Shown piece by piece: positions 47,251-59,174 of a DNA stretch of 64,000 bases. The stretch's first letter is position 1. The number at the start of each line of letters is the position of its first letter. The DNA is taken from assembly GCF_014640175.1 (NCBI RefSeq), contig NZ_BMGL01000012.1, positions 1 to 64,000 of the forward strand. The letters run 5' to 3'. The position numbers were made by a program, and so were the translations under genes. The notes under the pieces are model-generated. The model was not told the DNA's origin. It made no database searches and saw only the letters and a program-made list of their open reading frames with translations. Source of the DNA: Psychroflexus salis. GTDB lineage: Bacteria; Bacteroidota; Bacteroidia; Flavobacteriales; Flavobacteriaceae.

Positions 47251-48822
47251 TTAAGCTTCTTTTTTACGTTTTTTAAAAGTGCTGTAACCAATCCAAATCA
47301 AAACAAAAATTAAAAAATAAGGTAAATAAGAAGTTCGTTCACCTTCACCACCAACGGTAGTGAACATCCTATCCCATCGAATTTTATTTAAACCGCTTGC
47401 GTGTGGATCGATACTTAACCATATAAAAACTGGTTTACCAACAATATGCGTAGCTGGTACAAAGCCCCAATAACGGCTGTCTTCAGAATTATGGCGATTA
47501 TCACCCATCATCCAATAATAATCTTGTTTAAATGTGTATTCGTTTACAGCTTTTTCGTTAATAAAGACTTGGTCGCCTTCTATACTCATAACTTGTTCAA
47601 TTCCCATTTCTTCGCCTTCGTAAACTTCAATAGCTCTCCTATAAAAACCGAAACTTTCTGCATTTAAAGCTACGCTTTGTCCAGCTTTTGGAATGTAAAT
47701 AGGTCCCATTTGATCGTGGTTCCAAGTATGTTTTTTATTATTAGGAAAAATTCGGTCGTCTTTATAATCGGTTGGAGAAAATAGTCGAGTAACTTCTTTT
47801 ACATTGGGGTGATTGATAAAAGTTTTTATACTTTCTTCAGACATGGCTTTAATGTAGTATTGGTCTTTATCTTTATTGTAGTAACTAATACCATCGGTAA
47901 TGTTGTATCTACTTCGTAAAAACTCTGGATTAAAGCCTTGTCCTTTACCTTGTACCATATACGAAAATTGAGGTTTAGCCCGATCAGGAAGTTCAATTTG
48001 TTTTCCGTTTACATGTACGTAACCATCTATAATTTCTAAAGAATCTCCAGCAATACCGACTGCTCTTTTTACGTAATTCGATTTTTTGTCGATGGGTTTA
48101 TAGTAGTGTTTTCCTGAAGTATCGAAAAATTGCCTTACTGTATCGACCGGCCAATTAAAAACTACAATATCATTACGTTGTATTTCCTGAAAACCAGGCA
48201 ATCTAAAATAAGGAAGCTTCACATCGCTGATATATGATTTTACACCAACCAACGGAATACTATCGTGCACCATAGGAAGCGCAAGCGGAGTTTGTGGCGT
48301 TTTAGCACCATAATGAAACTTGCTTACAAATAAAAAGTCGCCAACTAAAAGCGATTTTTCTAAGGAAGGAGTTGGAATGGTAAAGGGTTGCATTACATAG
48401 GTATGCACAAGGGTTGCAGCTACAACAGCAAATAAAATAGAACTTACAGTTTCTCCCGCTTTACTTTGTGCATTTAACTCTCGTTTTCCAACGTATTTTG
48501 TGGTAGTAAAGTAATTGATATAATACAAATAAAATCCTAAACTTAGTATGCTTAACCATGTATCTGTACTCGTGTTTTTTTGAAAACTTCTTGCAGTTTC
48601 TACCCAAATTACAGGAAACATAATTAAATTAATAATAGGGATAAACAGCAAAATTGTCCACCAAGTAGGACGCTGAATAATACGCATTAAAATTACAGCA
48701 TTGTAAATAGGTATTGCTGCTTGCCATGGACTTCTGCCAGCACGTTTGTATAATTTCCAAGTCCCTAAAAAGTGAATTACTTGAATTGCGAGTATAAAAA
48801 TAATTAATTGAATAAAAGTCAT
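47251..48822 (-). CDS. lepB: Signal peptidase I, long Bacteroidetes form
   Basis: Inner-membrane protease that removes signal peptides; 523 residues, far longer than the 324 of E. coli. Three helices and a polar stretch (residues 1-115) form an extra N-terminal membrane domain. The catalytic serine is in TIPTPSLEKSLLVGDFLFVS near 158 and the lysine in YVKRAVGIAGDSLEII near 255. GDNRHNSEDSRYWGFVP near 440 is the usual box E. A last helix (LPYFLIFVLIWIGYSTF) precedes a basic tail. It lies 11 bases after dapB. Confidence 0.93.
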   Translation of the reverse strand: MTFIQLIIFILAIQVIHFLGTWKLYKRAGRSPWQAAIPIYNAVILMRIIQRPTWWTILLFIPIINLIMFPVIWVETARSFQKNTSTDTWLSILSLGFYLYYINYFTTTKYVGKRELNAQSKAGETVSSILFAVVAATLVHTYVMQPFTIPTPSLEKSLLVGDFLFVSKFHYGAKTPQTPLALPMVHDSIPLVGVKSYISDVKLPYFRLPGFQEIQRNDIVVFNWPVDTVRQFFDTSGKHYYKPIDKKSNYVKRAVGIAGDSLEIIDGYVHVNGKQIELPDRAKPQFSYMVQGKGQGFNPEFLRSRYNITDGISYYNKDKDQYYIKAMSEESIKTFINHPNVKEVTRLFSPTDYKDDRIFPNNKKHTWNHDQMGPIYIPKAGQSVALNAESFGFYRRAIEVYEGEEMGIEQVMSIEGDQVFINEKAVNEYTFKQDYYWMMGDNRHNSEDSRYWGFVPATHIVGKPVFIWLSIDPHASGLNKIRWDRMFTTVGGEGERTSYLPYFLIFVLIWIGYSTFKKRKKEA

Positions 48823-48833
48823 GAGTTTAGATT

Positions 48834-49559
48834 TTAAGCGGTAAAGGTTTTTAGCACATCTTTCATTAGATAAACGCCTGGATTAGATTTGTTGTAAAGC
48901 CATTCTGCGGCAATTACAGCACCTAGTGCAAATCCGTCGCGGGTATGAGCTGTATGTTTAATTTCAATAGTATCAATATTGCTTTTGTAGGCGATTTGAT
49001 GGGTGCCTTTTACATCTTCTATGCGTTTAGCTTCAATTGGAAGTTGATTTTTATTAGCTTCATTAGCTGGATATTTCCATGAAATGTATCTTTCGTTTTC
49101 ATCCATAATAGCTTCAGCTAAAGTAATGGCAGTACCGCTTGGCGCATCGAGTTTTTCGGTATGGTGAATTTCTTCTAAGTCAACTGAATACTCTTTAAAA
49201 TTTGCCATAAGTTGTGCTAACTTCGAATTTAATTCGAAAAACAAATTAACACCTAGACTAAAATTTGAAGCGTAGATAAATCTTCCTTTTTTAGTTTTGG
49301 TTAGTTCACAAATTTCATGATACTGATCTAACCAACCTGTAGTTCCAGAAATAACAGGAATGTTTAAATCTAGACAAGTGGATATGTTGTTAAATGCTGC
49401 TTTAGGAATGCTAAAATCTATCGCTACATCTGCATTTTGTAGTTTGGTTATATCCATCGGTGTAGCCGATTGTTTCAGAACAATTGTATGTTTGCGCTGT
49501 AAAGCAATTTGTTCTATGGTTTTCCCCATTTTTCCATATCCTAACAAAGCAATTCTCAT
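48834..49559 (-). CDS. dapB: 4-hydroxy-tetrahydrodipicolinate reductase
   Basis: Reduces the lysine/diaminopimelate precursor with NAD(P)H. The 241-residue protein has the Rossmann start MRIALLGYGKMGKTIEQIA, SGTTGW near residue 73, and the substrate site EIHHTEKLDAPSGTA near 133. It is slightly shorter than the E. coli enzyme, as in other Bacteroidetes. It lies between the DUF5683 gene and lepB with gaps of two and 11 bases. Confidence 0.95.
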   Translation of the reverse strand: MRIALLGYGKMGKTIEQIALQRKHTIVLKQSATPMDITKLQNADVAIDFSIPKAAFNNISTCLDLNIPVISGTTGWLDQYHEICELTKTKKGRFIYASNFSLGVNLFFELNSKLAQLMANFKEYSVDLEEIHHTEKLDAPSGTAITLAEAIMDENERYISWKYPANEANKNQLPIEAKRIEDVKGTHQIAYKSNIDTIEIKHTAHTRDGFALGAVIAAEWLYNKSNPGVYLMKDVLKTFTA

Positions 49560-49561
49560 AA

Positions 49562-50167
49562 TTAATTAAATTTAAAATTTAGGCTTAAGCCGTAGCGTAA
49601 TTCTCCCGTAAAAAAATCTTGCTCAGCTTGGGGTTTTAAAGATAAATTTTCGCTGACATTAAATTGTTGCAAATGTGCATCTACATTAGCGTCTACAATG
49701 TTTAAAACATAAGCACCAACTACAAAAAGCAAGGATAAATCTCGATTTTTTCTAAATAATTTTTGAGCATCAATTAAATTTTGATCCGTTAACACATCAA
49801 AAAATTCGTCTTCTTGACCTGTTAAGCGTTGTTTAAACGCATTTCTATATTTTTTGTACTGGTTATTGTTATCGATATAAAAATAAGTAGTTGTACCAAT
49901 CGCTGCATAAACTATTGGTAATTTCCAGTATTTACCATTGTAAATCTGGCCTAATCCAGGTACAATAGCCGAGTAAAATGCAGCTTTTGCAGGACCAAGC
50001 GGGTCGTATAAATCTAAACTGAAATCCTTTTCTTTTAAATTAGGCTCTGTTTTTAATTTCATGCTCATGCCTTTTTTTTGGGGAATGCTATCATTTTGAG
50101 CATTGGTAAAATGAAGCCCAAAAATTAAAATAAACAAAAGGCAATATTTAGTTTTGCTTAGATTCAT
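49562..50167 (-). CDS. DUF5683-type envelope protein
   Basis: A 201-residue protein with an N-terminal signal (MNLSKTKYCLLFILIFGLHF, cut near TNAQ). A conserved core, SAIVPGLGQIYNGKYWKLPI near residue 66, is followed by one hydrophobic stretch and a second near 140-160 (LLFVVGAYVLNIVDANVDAH). This core is the mark of DUF5683. The function is unknown. It starts 20 bases inside parB, so it is translated from the par transcript. Confidence 0.8.
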   Translation of the reverse strand: MNLSKTKYCLLFILIFGLHFTNAQNDSIPQKKGMSMKLKTEPNLKEKDFSLDLYDPLGPAKAAFYSAIVPGLGQIYNGKYWKLPIVYAAIGTTTYFYIDNNNQYKKYRNAFKQRLTGQEDEFFDVLTDQNLIDAQKLFRKNRDLSLLFVVGAYVLNIVDANVDAHLQQFNVSENLSLKPQAEQDFFTGELRYGLSLNFKFN

Positions 50168-51047
50168 CGATTAGTTTTTTGATTCGCTCAAAATCTTCAG
50201 CAGAAGCAAATGGAATTATCAATTTTCCATTTCCTTTTTTATTGAGCTTAACTTCTACTTTGGCTCCAAAGTAACTCGAAATTTCTTTAACTGCATTTTG
50301 CTTATTTTCGTCAAACTTGGTTGGGGCAGTTGTTTTTTGCTTAGTGTTTAGAGCTTTTATTAAACGTTCGGTTTCTCTAACTGAAAGTTTGTCTTTTACA
50401 ATGCGTTCGTATATTTCTAATTGTTGTTTGGTGTCCGATAAAGCAATTAAAGCTCTACCGTGACCCATGCTTAAAAAGCCATCGCGCATTCCAGTTTGAA
50501 TAATTGGGTCGAGTTTTAGTAAACGCAAATAATTGGCAATAGTAGAACGATTTTTACCAATGCGTTCGCTCATTTCCTCTTGGGTTAAATCTACTTCTTC
50601 AATTAAACGTTGGTAAGAAAGTGCAATTTCTATGGGATCTAAATCTTGGCGTTGTATGTTTTCAACTAAAGCCATTTCGAGCGACTCTTGGTCGTTGGCT
50701 ATGCGAATGTAAGCGGGAATACTAGCTAAACCTAAAAGTTTAGATGCGCGAAAACGTCGCTCACCCGAAACCAATTGATATTGGTTAAAGCCTAATTTAC
50801 GTACGGTAATGGGCTGTATTACTCCCAATTCTTTTATAGAAGATGCTAACTCTGTTAATGCATCTTCATTAAAACTGGTACGAGGTTGATGCGGATTGAC
50901 ATCGATACTGTCTAAGTCGAGTTCTACAATATTACCTACAACTTTATCTGCATTTTTATCTTTAGCCGATTGTATGTCGTTATCTGGATCTTTCAGTAAG
51001 GCCGAAAGCCCACGACCCAAAGCCTTTTTTTTGGTAGCTTTTGCCAT
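50148..51047 (-). CDS. parB: Chromosome-partitioning protein ParB
   Basis: Centromere-binding CTPase clamp that loads on parS sites; 299 residues. The N-terminus is ParB-like (KKKALGRGLSALLKDPDNDI). NPHQPRTSFNEDALTELASS near residue 52 and the CTP-binding box GERRFRASKLLGL near 95 are intact. The helix-turn-helix (EEMSERIGKNRSTIANYLRL) lies near 157. The C-terminal dimer helix ends the protein. It overlaps parA by one base. I found no parS palindrome in the window. Confidence 0.95.
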   Translation of the reverse strand: MAKATKKKALGRGLSALLKDPDNDIQSAKDKNADKVVGNIVELDLDSIDVNPHQPRTSFNEDALTELASSIKELGVIQPITVRKLGFNQYQLVSGERRFRASKLLGLASIPAYIRIANDQESLEMALVENIQRQDLDPIEIALSYQRLIEEVDLTQEEMSERIGKNRSTIANYLRLLKLDPIIQTGMRDGFLSMGHGRALIALSDTKQQLEIYERIVKDKLSVRETERLIKALNTKQKTTAPTKFDENKQNAVKEISSYFGAKVEVKLNKKGNGKLIIPFASAEDFERIKKLIDESKQN

Positions 51048-51811
51048 TACTTGTTTTTCTTTATAATTTCTTCTGCCAAACTTAAATAATTATTTGCTCC
51101 ACGGCTACTTGCATCGTATTTAATTATGCTTTCTCCATAACTAGGTGCTTCACTTAGGCGCACATTACGTTGAATTACGGTTTTAAAAACCATATCTTCA
51201 AAGTGATTTTCTACTTCTTCTACAACTTGGTTAGATAAACGTAAGCGCGAATCGTACATAGTTAGCAACAAACCTTCAAAGTCCAAGTTGGGATTGTGTA
51301 TTTTTTGAACACTTTTCACTGTATTGAGTAATTTACCCAGACCTTCTAAAGCAAAGTATTCACATTGAATAGGAATGATGATCGAATTGGCTGCTGTTAA
51401 GGCATTTAAAGTTAATAAACCCAAAGAAGGTGCACAATCTATAATGATATAATCGTAGTTGTTTTTAATGGGTTCCAAGGCTTCTTTTAGCATGTACTCT
51501 CGACGTTCTTGGTTTACCAATTCCAATTCGATAGCCACTAAATCTATATGAGCAGGTAGAATAGAAAGATTTGGCGAGTCGGTTATTATAATAGCATCTT
51601 CGGCAGGATTACTATGTTCTAAAATTTGATAGGTTCCAATTTCAACACTTTCTACATCAATACCTAGGCCTGAAGTAGCGTTGGCTTGTGGGTCAGCATC
51701 AATCAACAAAACCTTTTTCTCTAAAACCCCTAAAGATGCCGATAAGTTTACAGCTGTGGTTGTTTTCCCAACTCCTCCTTTTTGGTTAGCAATCGCGATA
51801 ATTTTTCCCAT
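51047..51811 (-). CDS. parA: Chromosome-partitioning ATPase ParA
   Basis: Walker-type ATPase that positions ParB-parS complexes; 254 residues, the Soj-like short form without N-terminal DNA-binding domain. The deviant Walker A motif is KGGVGKTTTAVNLSAS at residues 10-25, LLIDADPQANATSGLG near 37, and IIIDCAPSLGLLTLNAL near 122. It opens the six-gene minus-strand run down to the WbqC gene. A near-consensus TACTTTTA box lies 24-32 bases upstream of its start (51835-51842). Confidence 0.95.
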   Translation of the reverse strand: MGKIIAIANQKGGVGKTTTAVNLSASLGVLEKKVLLIDADPQANATSGLGIDVESVEIGTYQILEHSNPAEDAIIITDSPNLSILPAHIDLVAIELELVNQERREYMLKEALEPIKNNYDYIIIDCAPSLGLLTLNALTAANSIIIPIQCEYFALEGLGKLLNTVKSVQKIHNPNLDFEGLLLTMYDSRLRLSNQVVEEVENHFEDMVFKTVIQRNVRLSEAPSYGESIIKYDASSRGANNYLSLAEEIIKKNK

Positions 51812-52153
51812 GAAATTTTATAAAATTCAGTTTGTAAAAGTACAATTTATTCTCCCATTATAAAACTCGAATTATCAATACTTATTGTGGTTTTTAGAAT
51901 ATGAAAATGTGTTAAAGTTTCAGTTTTTGATTCCACAAAAAAATTAAGATTTACGATTTTTGATTCAATTATTTATTAATAACTAAACTACAACTATTTA
52001 TTCCGTATAAGTAACAGTGCACAAAGGAATCTCATGAAATTGAAGTCTAAATGTTAAGGTTTTAAATTTAACTTACATTTTAAAACTATTTATCCTATTA
52101 CTCTAGTAAATTGATAGAGATAATTTATATTTGCCTGTTTTAGAACCTAAAAA
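51812..52153. other. Divergent intergenic region between parA and the SLC13 transporter
   Basis: About 342 AT-rich bases. It holds a near-consensus parA box (minus strand, TACTTTTA at 51835-51842) and the transporter box at 52126. No open frame of note and no repeat or parS-like palindrome. Confidence 0.5.
52126..52133 (+). promoter_or_regulatory. TAnnTTTG -7 box for the SLC13 transporter
   Basis: TATATTTG followed by C, 20 nt before the ATG at 52154. Confidence 0.6.
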
Positions 52154-53941
52154 ATGGCTACAGCAGCAATTATTACGCTTATTATTATTGGAGTTGTCGT
52201 GTTGTTGTTTGCAACAGATTGGTTGCCTATAGATTTAGTAGCGATTTTAACTATGTTGGCGCTTGTATTAACCGGAAGTATTTCTGCTGAAGAAGGTGTA
52301 GCTGGTTTTAGTAATAAAGCTACCATAACGGTTGCTTTTATGTTTGTGCTAAGCGAAGCACTATTAAAAACCGGAGCTTTGCAAGTTTTAGCACAGCGTT
52401 TATCTAAATTATTTAAGCAAAACTTTAATTTAGGCTTGTTGTTAATGATGTTACTTATCGCTTTTATTTCGGCCTTCGTTAACAATACGCCTGTAGTAGC
52501 TGTTTTTATTCCTGTAGTAATACAAATTGCACATCGTGCAGGTTTAAGCCCTGCTAAAATGTTAATTCCTCTGTCTTTTGCTTCCATTTTTGGTGGCATG
52601 TGTACGCTCATTGGTACTTCGACTAATATTTTAGTAAGTGGGATTGCAGAAAAGGAAGGAGAAGCTGCTATCGATTTATTTGCTATGAGCAAAATGGGAA
52701 TAATTTTTCTTGTAATTGGTATTGTTTATATGCTGATTTTTGGTAAGAAATTACTACCTAATCGAGCAAATCAAGATTTAAAGCAACGCTTTAATTTACG
52801 TTCTTATATTACTGAAATAGAGATTTTAGAATATTCAAATTCGGTAAATAAGGCTATTATGGATGCTGAAATGGTCAAGGATTTACACCTAGACGTAATG
52901 GAGGTTAGGCGAAGTGAAAATAAGTACAATCAACCTTCGGGAGATTTTGTTTTAAAGGCTAACGATGTATTAAAAGTGCGTTGTAATGTCGATAAAATTA
53001 AAACCTTAAAAGACCAAGCCAAAATTGTAGTTGCTACACCTATAAAAATTGGAGACGACGACTTGAAAGGTAAAGCATCTACTTTGGTGGAAATGGTGAT
53101 TTCTGCAGAATCTGAACTACACAATAAAACCTTACGGGAACTAGATTTTAGAAGACGTTTTAGAGCAATTCCCTTAGCTATACAACATCGAGAATCGATT
53201 TCTAACGAAGGCATTTACGATGTAAAACTACGTTCAGGCGATATTATTCTTGCTGAAGTAAAAACTCATTATGTTAAAGAACTAAAACGTATAGAAAGTA
53301 AACAAAAACCACCTTTTGTTTTATTAAGCGAAGATGTAATTACAGACTTCGACAAACCTAAGTTTAGCTTGGTATTGAGTTTAATTTTAATAATGATTGG
53401 CTTAGCAGCCTTTAATATCTTAGACATTATGGTTGGAGCCATATCTTGCGTGGTTATGATGGTGTTGTTTAAGGTAATTAATATGAAAGAATTATATAAA
53501 GCCATTAATTGGAAAATAATTTTTTTAATTGCGGGCACATTAAGTTTAGGAACCGCCATGGTCAATACAGGCCTAGATGTTTATATTGCTAATTTTATAA
53601 CCTATCAATTAGGTAGTTATGGGCCAGTTGCTATAGTATCAGGTTTATATTTAACTACTTCTATGTTAACCGAAATTATGTCGAATAACGCTTCGGCAGC
53701 AATTATGGCTCCCATTGCCATTGCTACAGCCCATGGAATGGATATGGAAGCACTGCCTTTTTTAATTACAGTTATGTTCGCAGCTTCAGCAACATTTATG
53801 ACTCCAGTTGGTTACCAAACCAATGCCATGGTATTTAGTGCTGGTAAATATACTTTTGTTGACTTTTTTAAAGTTGGGGTGGGACTAAATATTCTTTTTT
53901 GGATTGCTGCTAGCATACTTATACCACTGCTTTATTTTTAA
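52154..53941 (+). CDS. SLC13/DASS-type transporter with two TrkA-C domains
   Basis: A 595-residue inner-membrane anion transporter. Two halves of helices (residues 1-200 and about 405-595) each carry the Ser-Asn-Thr-type signature: TLIGTSTNILVSGIAEKEGE in the first and LTEIMSNNASAAIMAPIAIA in the second. Between them lie two soluble TrkA-C (RCK_C) domains (EVRRSENKYNQPSGDFVLKA, then LRSGDIILAEV). Family members carry sulfate, dicarboxylates or similar anions with sodium. The substrate here cannot be told. It is transcribed alone. Confidence 0.88.
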   Translation: MATAAIITLIIIGVVVLLFATDWLPIDLVAILTMLALVLTGSISAEEGVAGFSNKATITVAFMFVLSEALLKTGALQVLAQRLSKLFKQNFNLGLLLMMLLIAFISAFVNNTPVVAVFIPVVIQIAHRAGLSPAKMLIPLSFASIFGGMCTLIGTSTNILVSGIAEKEGEAAIDLFAMSKMGIIFLVIGIVYMLIFGKKLLPNRANQDLKQRFNLRSYITEIEILEYSNSVNKAIMDAEMVKDLHLDVMEVRRSENKYNQPSGDFVLKANDVLKVRCNVDKIKTLKDQAKIVVATPIKIGDDDLKGKASTLVEMVISAESELHNKTLRELDFRRRFRAIPLAIQHRESISNEGIYDVKLRSGDIILAEVKTHYVKELKRIESKQKPPFVLLSEDVITDFDKPKFSLVLSLILIMIGLAAFNILDIMVGAISCVVMMVLFKVINMKELYKAINWKIIFLIAGTLSLGTAMVNTGLDVYIANFITYQLGSYGPVAIVSGLYLTTSMLTEIMSNNASAAIMAPIAIATAHGMDMEALPFLITVMFAASATFMTPVGYQTNAMVFSAGKYTFVDFFKVGVGLNILFWIAASILIPLLYF

Positions 53942-54372
53942 ATCTACAGTACTTTTAATTTATTTCTTTTTCAGATAACTATAGGTTTTAAACAAATTGT
54001 GCAATTGCTGCCGTAGAAATAAGTCTTTTATAGTATAGATTAGTGACTTTATTTATAGTTTTTAAAAAGCTTTTTAAACAGGTAATATCACTTACTTTTC
54101 TATCTAAGGACAAAGCCAGTTTATTTTTAACATGCTTACTAATAAAGTTAAAAATAAAGTCATAATTAAAAATAGGAGTAAGCAGAATAGTCTTTGTATA
54201 ATATTAAACAACTAAATATAAATTATTAAAAAACATAAATCATTATTAAGATATTATTGAGATTGTACTTTCGGGACTAAAAAATATAGTAGAATTGCAT
54301 AAATGTGTTATTGATGAACTAAAAAAGCTTGTTATGGCACATGCATTTTTACCAAAAAACTCAAAATTTTAA
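53942..54372. other. Intergenic region with possible gene remnants
   Basis: About 431 AT-rich bases between the transporter and the SDR gene. On the minus strand a 67-codon frame without a good start spans about 54003-54206 and contains KLALSLDRKVSDITCLKSFL. On the plus strand a 40-codon frame ends next to the SDR start (LKNIVELHKCVIDELKKLVM). Neither matches a family I know. They could be decayed genes or chance frames in AT-rich DNA. Confidence 0.35.
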
Positions 54373-55140
54373 ATGAAAAAAACAGCTCTCATTTTAGGCG
54401 GAAGTAAAGGTTTAGGATGGGCTAGTGCTCAAAAATTAGCCAAACACGATTGGAATTTAATAATAATTCATCGTGATCCTAAAAATCAATTGGATCAATT
54501 CTATGCTGAAGTCAAATTGTTAGAAGATTCAGGCTGTAAGATTACAACCTATAATAAAGATGCTACCAAGTCAGAATCCATTCAAAAACTAATTAAAGAG
54601 TTTCAAAATGAAAATTCCAATTTAAAAATCGATTTAGTTTTGCATAGCATAGCGAAAGGAAGTATGAAATCTATGCATGGTGAGCAAAAGTTATCTAATT
54701 TAGATTTTTCAATTACAATACAAGCTATGGGATACAGCTTGTACGAATGGGTAGATGCTTTATTTACTTCAAAATTGCTAAACAATCCTTCGCGAATTTT
54801 GGCTTTTACTAGTGAAGGCAATCAAAAAGCTTGGGCAGGCTACGCAGCGGTTTCTTCTGCTAAAGGTGTTTTGGAAGCGATAAGTAGAAATATAGCGATA
54901 GAATTTGCAGTACACGGTATTACTTCCAATTGTATTCAGGCTGGATTAACTTTAACTGAAGCATTTAAGAAAATACCCAATAGTGAAAAATTAGCTGAAT
55001 TTAGACAAAAACAACATCCCTTAGGAAGATTAACTCAACCAGAAGATGTAGCTAATGTGGTTTATATGTTAAGTCTACCTGAAGCAAGTTGGATTAATGG
55101 AAGCATTATAAAAGTAGATGGTGGCGAAAGTATTATTTAG
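54373..55140 (+). CDS. Short-chain dehydrogenase/reductase, enoyl-ACP-reductase-like
   Basis: A 255-residue SDR enzyme. The nucleotide loop is ILGGSKGLGWASAQ (residues 7-20). The active-site Tyr and Lys are in GYAAVSSAKGVLEAIS near residue 160. VLHSIAKGSM near 93 replaces the usual NNAG and recalls the HSIA of FabI/FabL enoyl-ACP reductases. The tail INGSIIKVDGGESII is normal. It is thus closer to FabL-like reductases than to FabG, but the substrate is not certain. It ends eight bases inside the convergent DUF2147 gene. Confidence 0.75.
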   Translation: MKKTALILGGSKGLGWASAQKLAKHDWNLIIIHRDPKNQLDQFYAEVKLLEDSGCKITTYNKDATKSESIQKLIKEFQNENSNLKIDLVLHSIAKGSMKSMHGEQKLSNLDFSITIQAMGYSLYEWVDALFTSKLLNNPSRILAFTSEGNQKAWAGYAAVSSAKGVLEAISRNIAIEFAVHGITSNCIQAGLTLTEAFKKIPNSEKLAEFRQKQHPLGRLTQPEDVANVVYMLSLPEASWINGSIIKVDGGESII

Positions 55141-55558
55141 CGCGTTTCCATTGAATGGTTTTAAAAATAATACTCACGTAAGCACGTAGATTTAAAATAT
55201 CTGGATTTTCTTTATCAATCCACAATTTCGCATCGTAGGTTTTGTCATTCTCTGGGTCAGTTACGGTTCCATTTATCAATTCATTTCCATCCTTTTTAAA
55301 CGACTTAAGTACATTAAAACCCATAAGCTGCTTGTCTTTCATTTTGCCTTTACAATGCTTACAAACAGCATCATTTGCAACACCATCTTCAAGGAATCTC
55401 ACAATTTTCCCGTAGTATTGCCCATCTTGTTTGTAAATTTCTACAACAGATTTTTCTTTTCCAGAATCAACATCTATGGTAATCCATTTGTCTTCAATAG
55501 ATTGAGAAATCGATATTGAGCTTAACAATAAACCAACAAACAGAAGCAGTATCTTCAT
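55133..55558 (-). CDS. DUF2147-family secreted protein
   Basis: A 141-residue precursor with a signal peptide (MKILLLFVGLLLSSISISQ). The mature part reads DKWITIDVDSGKEKSVVEIY, then GKIVRFLED and the cysteine pair CKHCKGKMKDKQLMGFNVLK, which is the core of DUF2147. Function unknown. It overlaps the end of the SDR gene by eight bases and has no clear promoter box upstream. Confidence 0.8.
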   Translation of the reverse strand: MKILLLFVGLLLSSISISQSIEDKWITIDVDSGKEKSVVEIYKQDGQYYGKIVRFLEDGVANDAVCKHCKGKMKDKQLMGFNVLKSFKKDGNELINGTVTDPENDKTYDAKLWIDKENPDILNLRAYVSIIFKTIQWKRAK

Positions 55559-55769
55559 TCTTTTTGATTCTAAATTAATACAATATCAAATGATAGCTTA
55601 AGCTTTGTGAAATATTTTAAATATAGATTTGTTCTATTATAAAAAATAATATAATTTAAATATCTAATAGTTAATGATTTAAAATAAACTCTTAATTTAA
55701 AATTTTATTAGCTAATTGAAGTATAAATAATATCAATCTATTAAAATATTTACAAGTTTATTAATAATT

Positions 55770-55777
55770 TACTTTTG
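55770..55777 (+). promoter_or_regulatory. TAnnTTTG -7 box for katG
   Basis: TACTTTTG lies 40 nt before the ATG at 55818. It also lies just before an earlier in-frame ATG (55782), which I reject as start. No OxyR- or PerR-type palindrome is obvious in the AT-rich DNA upstream (55559-55769). Confidence 0.55.
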
Positions 55778-55778
55778 A

Positions 55779-58145
<2,367 letters not shown>

Positions 58146-58162
58146 TTTTAATTTCTATCAAC

Positions 58163-58192
58163 AAAAAAACCGCCTATATAGGCGGTTTTTTT
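58163..58192 (+). terminator. Terminator after katG
   Basis: AAAAAAACCGCC pairs with GGCGGTTTTTTT around TATATA. Symmetric tracts let it act on both strands, although kdsA's own stop is 100 bases to the right. Confidence 0.92.
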
Positions 58193-58292
58193 GTTTTAAA
58201 AGATTCCAAATTACACTAGTTTAACTATTAAATACCCGTCTTTTTATGGTTAAATTGGTATTACTGTTATTTAGCTATAAAAGCTTCTAAGC

Positions 58293-59111
58293 TTAAAATT
58301 TATTAATTGTTTTTCTAATTTCTACAAGTCGCGTTAATAAACCTTCTAAATGTTCTAAGTCTAACATATTTGCTCCATCACTTTTAGCATCTTTAGGGCT
58401 AAAATGAGTTTCAATAAACAAACCATCTACCTTGTTTACAATTCCTGCTCTAGCTATTGTTTCAATCATATCTGGTCGACCTCCTGTAACACCAGAAGAT
58501 TGATTAGGTTGTTGTAAGGAATGTGTTACATCTAAAACGGTAGGAGCGAACTGTTGCATGGTTGGAATTCCTCTAAAATCTACAATTAAATCTTGGTAAC
58601 CAAACATGCTTCCACGATCGGTAATCATAGCTTTAAAATTTCCAGAATCAATTACTTTTGTAACTGCATGTTTCATACTTTCTGGACTCATAAATTGGCC
58701 TTTTTTTAAATTTATAGCTTTTCCTGTTTTAGCGGCTGCCACTACCAAATCTGTTTGACGAACTAAAAAAGCAGGAATTTGTAATACATCTACATATTCT
58801 GCAGCCATTTGTGCATCATTTACCTCATGTATATCGGTTACAGTTGGTACATTAAATTCTTCGCTTATTTTAGATAGAATTTTTAGTGCTTTTTGATCTC
58901 CAATACCTGTATAAGAATCAATCCTGCTGCGGTTTGCTTTTTTAAATGAACCTTTAAAAATAAAGGGGATTTTTAATTTATTGGTGATTTCTACAATACG
59001 TTCAGCAATTTTAAAAGACATGTCTTCTCCTTCAATAGAACAAGGTCCTGCTAGTAAAAAGAAATTATTAGCGTTTAAATGCTTGAGTTTAGGAATTTGA
59101 TTTAAATCCAT
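58293..59111 (-). CDS. kdsA: 3-deoxy-8-phosphooctulonate synthase (KdsA)
   Basis: Condenses phosphoenolpyruvate with arabinose 5-phosphate to make Kdo-8-phosphate for the LPS core. The 272-residue TIM-barrel protein has FLLAGPCSIEG at residues 18-28, FKGSFKKANRSRIDSYTG near 53, and THSLQQPNQSSGVTGGRP near 197. The Cys in AGPCSIEG is the metal ligand of metal-dependent KdsA; the metal-free E. coli type has Asn there. It links to the lipid A genes at the left end. Confidence 0.94.
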   Translation of the reverse strand: MDLNQIPKLKHLNANNFFLLAGPCSIEGEDMSFKIAERIVEITNKLKIPFIFKGSFKKANRSRIDSYTGIGDQKALKILSKISEEFNVPTVTDIHEVNDAQMAAEYVDVLQIPAFLVRQTDLVVAAAKTGKAINLKKGQFMSPESMKHAVTKVIDSGNFKAMITDRGSMFGYQDLIVDFRGIPTMQQFAPTVLDVTHSLQQPNQSSGVTGGRPDMIETIARAGIVNKVDGLFIETHFSPKDAKSDGANMLDLEHLEGLLTRLVEIRKTINKF

Positions 59112-59124
59112 TTTAATTTTTTTT

Positions 59125-59132
59125 CAAAGATA
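59125..59132 (-). promoter_or_regulatory. TAnnTTTG -7 box for kdsA
   Basis: Reads TATCTTTG on the minus strand, 13 nt before the kdsA start codon. Confidence 0.6.
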
Positions 59133-59174
59133 AGTTTTATAAATCATTTTGCATTTCATGCTTAATGTTTAATT

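Noticed and set aside
52147-52692. 181-codon minus-strand frame over the transporter gene
   Set aside because: Lies entirely opposite the SLC13-type membrane coding sequence and looks like its complement.
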